In this document: one piece after another, positions 62,566 to 64,000 of the stretch | Layout of the letters: the number at the start of each line of letters is the position of its first letter | Position numbering within the stretch: the first letter of the stretch is position 1 | Assembly (NCBI GenBank): GCA_949357655.1 | Contig: CASHTG010000002.1 | Coordinates: forward strand, 620,001-684,000 | Reading direction: 5' to 3' | DNA length: 64,000 nucleotides | DNA from: Parascedosporium putredinis | Taxonomy: Eukaryota; Ascomycota; Sordariomycetes; Microascales; Microascaceae | The notes under the pieces: model-generated | The model's database searches: none | Told to the model about the DNA's origin: nothing | Seen by the model: only the letters and a program-made list of their open reading frames with translations | Translations under genes and position numbers: made by a program

Positions 62566-63539
62566 TGCGACTGGAGACTTTGTTCGATTGAGGCGGCTTC
62601 AATTTCGTTGCAAGGGAACGGGGAAGAAATCGGGTTGACTACCGGGCCAGGCAAGGACGTATGGTGCTGCTCAAGCGAACAGGAAATGAAATGCGGGTGA
62701 GTGATTGAGAAGAATGGATGTGTGTTGCGTACAGGCGGCTGGGGTGGAGGGAAAGAAAACGGGTTGCTGGGAAGCTCCAAAAAGTTTGGCCGCGCGCCTT
62801 CTCATGCCAATCCTCACAGCCCTGCAGGCGACGGAGAGCTGGTGCTGTTGCACCAGAGACGGGCGTGTCCTTGCTTAGTCATCACATGCACTTTTAGGTG
62901 TGCAACAACACACGCCTATCTGAAGCTGCAAGCTCTCCCAGCAGATGCGGCTTGACAGATTCTTTATATCTCCCTACTATAAAACGGTTTCCGGAAATTG
63001 AAGAAACGCCAAGAACCCTCCTCGTTTTCTTGCGCCTTCGACTCAAATTCAAAGGTTGTCAAATTGTCAAGATACGGGCCCGTTATGGGCCTATTTTGCG
63101 CCTTTGAAATGCACATATATGGAGGCATCAAGATGGAAAATTGGTGGCCAGCTAGTGCTGAGTTATTGGGTCCGTAAGCACGAGCATAGATACCAAAAGT
63201 CCAAAGCCCTTTATACTACTTCGTCTCCCTTTATTATTAAAGCTTTCTTACTATATACCCCCTCTTTCCGCCTTCCTCTCTACTAGGTGCTTAATTCGTA
63301 GATAGGGTATCGTCAAGAGAGTCCTATACTCTCCACCGAATAACAACTAATATGACCGCACCAAATAAAGAGACTGGTCAAACTGGCTCCGGGAACGAAG
63401 GCCCGTAGCCACCATCGTATTAAAATATATCTTTAAAGCACCAGGGCGCATCATACCTCATGTCCCCTCACCCATCATCTAGACTGATGACCGTCAAGTC
63501 ACAACGCCGTCTTCCTCCGACGCTTTCGTTGGTGGCTGT
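62566..63539. other. Intergenic between rvb1 promoter and ric8 3' end
   Basis: Contains the rvb1 promoter on the left and the likely 3' region of ric8 on the right (AT-rich from about 63180). No coding sequence was recognised. Confidence 0.55.
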
Positions 63540-64000
63540 CTATTTCTTCTTCTCATCATCGCTGGAGTCAACTTCCTCCACGGCGGCCATACTCGCAGCC
63601 TGGGCGGCCGGGTTCTCGACTTTGACGACGCCGGTCGCGCGCAACCTAAACCGGATGAGTTAGCACGTATAAAAGTGAGTTGCGTGGAGCCATGGTTCTA
63701 TGATCCATCACGAGCAAACAAACCTTTCAAACAGGACAAAGAGTCGCTCGGCCTCGCGCTCCTTCTCTTCTTCCGTCATCTCCGGCAGGTCAACATCCGG
63801 CTCCATATCCATTCTTTGCCCGGTGATGGGGTTGATGGGAGCGGCGTTATTAGGATCGATGCCGCTCGCGGCGACGTCTTCTTGAGAGAGGTTGATACCC
63901 TTTGATGTGAGGTAGCCCACGGCGTTTCCGAAGCCCACATTGCGGACAAACTCGCGGGAGTCCTTGTTTGATAGTTCAAACAGCAAGGTGAGGGTGGGAT
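63540..64000 (-). CDS. ric8: Ric8 (synembryn), 3' part only
   Basis: Cytosolic guanine nucleotide exchange factor and folding chaperone for Galpha subunits. Only the C-terminal portion is in the window; the 5' part lies beyond 64000. The visible segment has FVRNVGFGNAVGYLTSKGI, NPITGQRMDMEPDVDLPEM and MTEEEKEREAERLFVLFER, matching the GYGNAAGLL, INPVTG and MTEEQKEHEA signatures of animal Ric-8. A 78-nt intron (63723-63646, donor GTTTGT, acceptor TTTAG) joins FER to LRATGVVKVENPAAQAAS. The protein ends DSSDDEKKK in an acidic/basic tail, as in other Ric8 proteins, where C-terminal phosphorylation is known. No frameshift is visible. Confidence 0.87.

Overview
The window is nuclear DNA from a filamentous ascomycete (Pezizomycotina, most likely a Sordariomycete). 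The evidence is short GT-AG introns of roughly 60-280 nt, long CT-rich leaders, Zn2Cys6 and MATA-type HMG-box regulators, a Neurospora-type het-C gene and a fungal pyrG with its internal acidic insert. I see no prokaryotic operon, CRISPR array or intact transposon.

Layout, left to right. 1-19 kb: five minus-strand genes. These are a von Willebrand A protein (1176-2343), a PLP aminotransferase (4993-7252), an unrecognised Asn-rich protein (9680-12378), an RBM39/Rsd1-like splicing factor (14090-16053) and a cytochrome-b5/fatty-acid 2-hydroxylase (17332-18550). 21-32 kb: het-C (+), a mitochondrial-type PP2C phosphatase of the Ptc6 family (-) and phosphatidylinositol synthase (-). 32-45 kb: very gene-poor, with only the orotidine-5'-phosphate decarboxylase gene pyrG (37846-38961, +). 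45-50 kb: a Zn2Cys6 transcription factor (+) and the SRP19/Sec65 subunit of the signal recognition particle (+). 50-64 kb: four minus-strand genes. These are dynactin p150Glued, an HMG-box regulator with a long conserved C-terminal region, the AAA+ ATPase RuvB-like 1 (pontin) and the 3' end of the Galpha exchange factor/chaperone Ric8, cut by the window edge.

Most of these are housekeeping genes of unrelated pathways. There is no evident biosynthetic cluster or defence island. Loose functional pairs are PI synthase with the sphingolipid 2-hydroxylase (both feed inositol-phosphoceramides), and het-C with the HMG-box regulator (self/non-self recognition and sexual development).

The strongest signal is about sequence quality. 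Nearly every conserved gene is interrupted by single-base frameshifts, and about 30 of these are best explained by loss of one base, usually from a run of 3-6 identical bases. They hit genes expected to be essential (PI synthase, SRP19, p150Glued) as well as non-essential ones, so consensus homopolymer errors are far likelier than pseudogenisation. Open reading frames taken at face value are therefore fragmentary. Gene spans here were set by following conserved protein segments across frames and by splice sites.

I did not find a convincing undescribed system. The most interesting biological features are the tyrosine/glycine/glutamine repeat tail of het-C, a (GGGGCC)4 tract coding Pro-Arg dipeptides in the VWA protein, and two roughly 6 kb gene deserts flanking pyrG.
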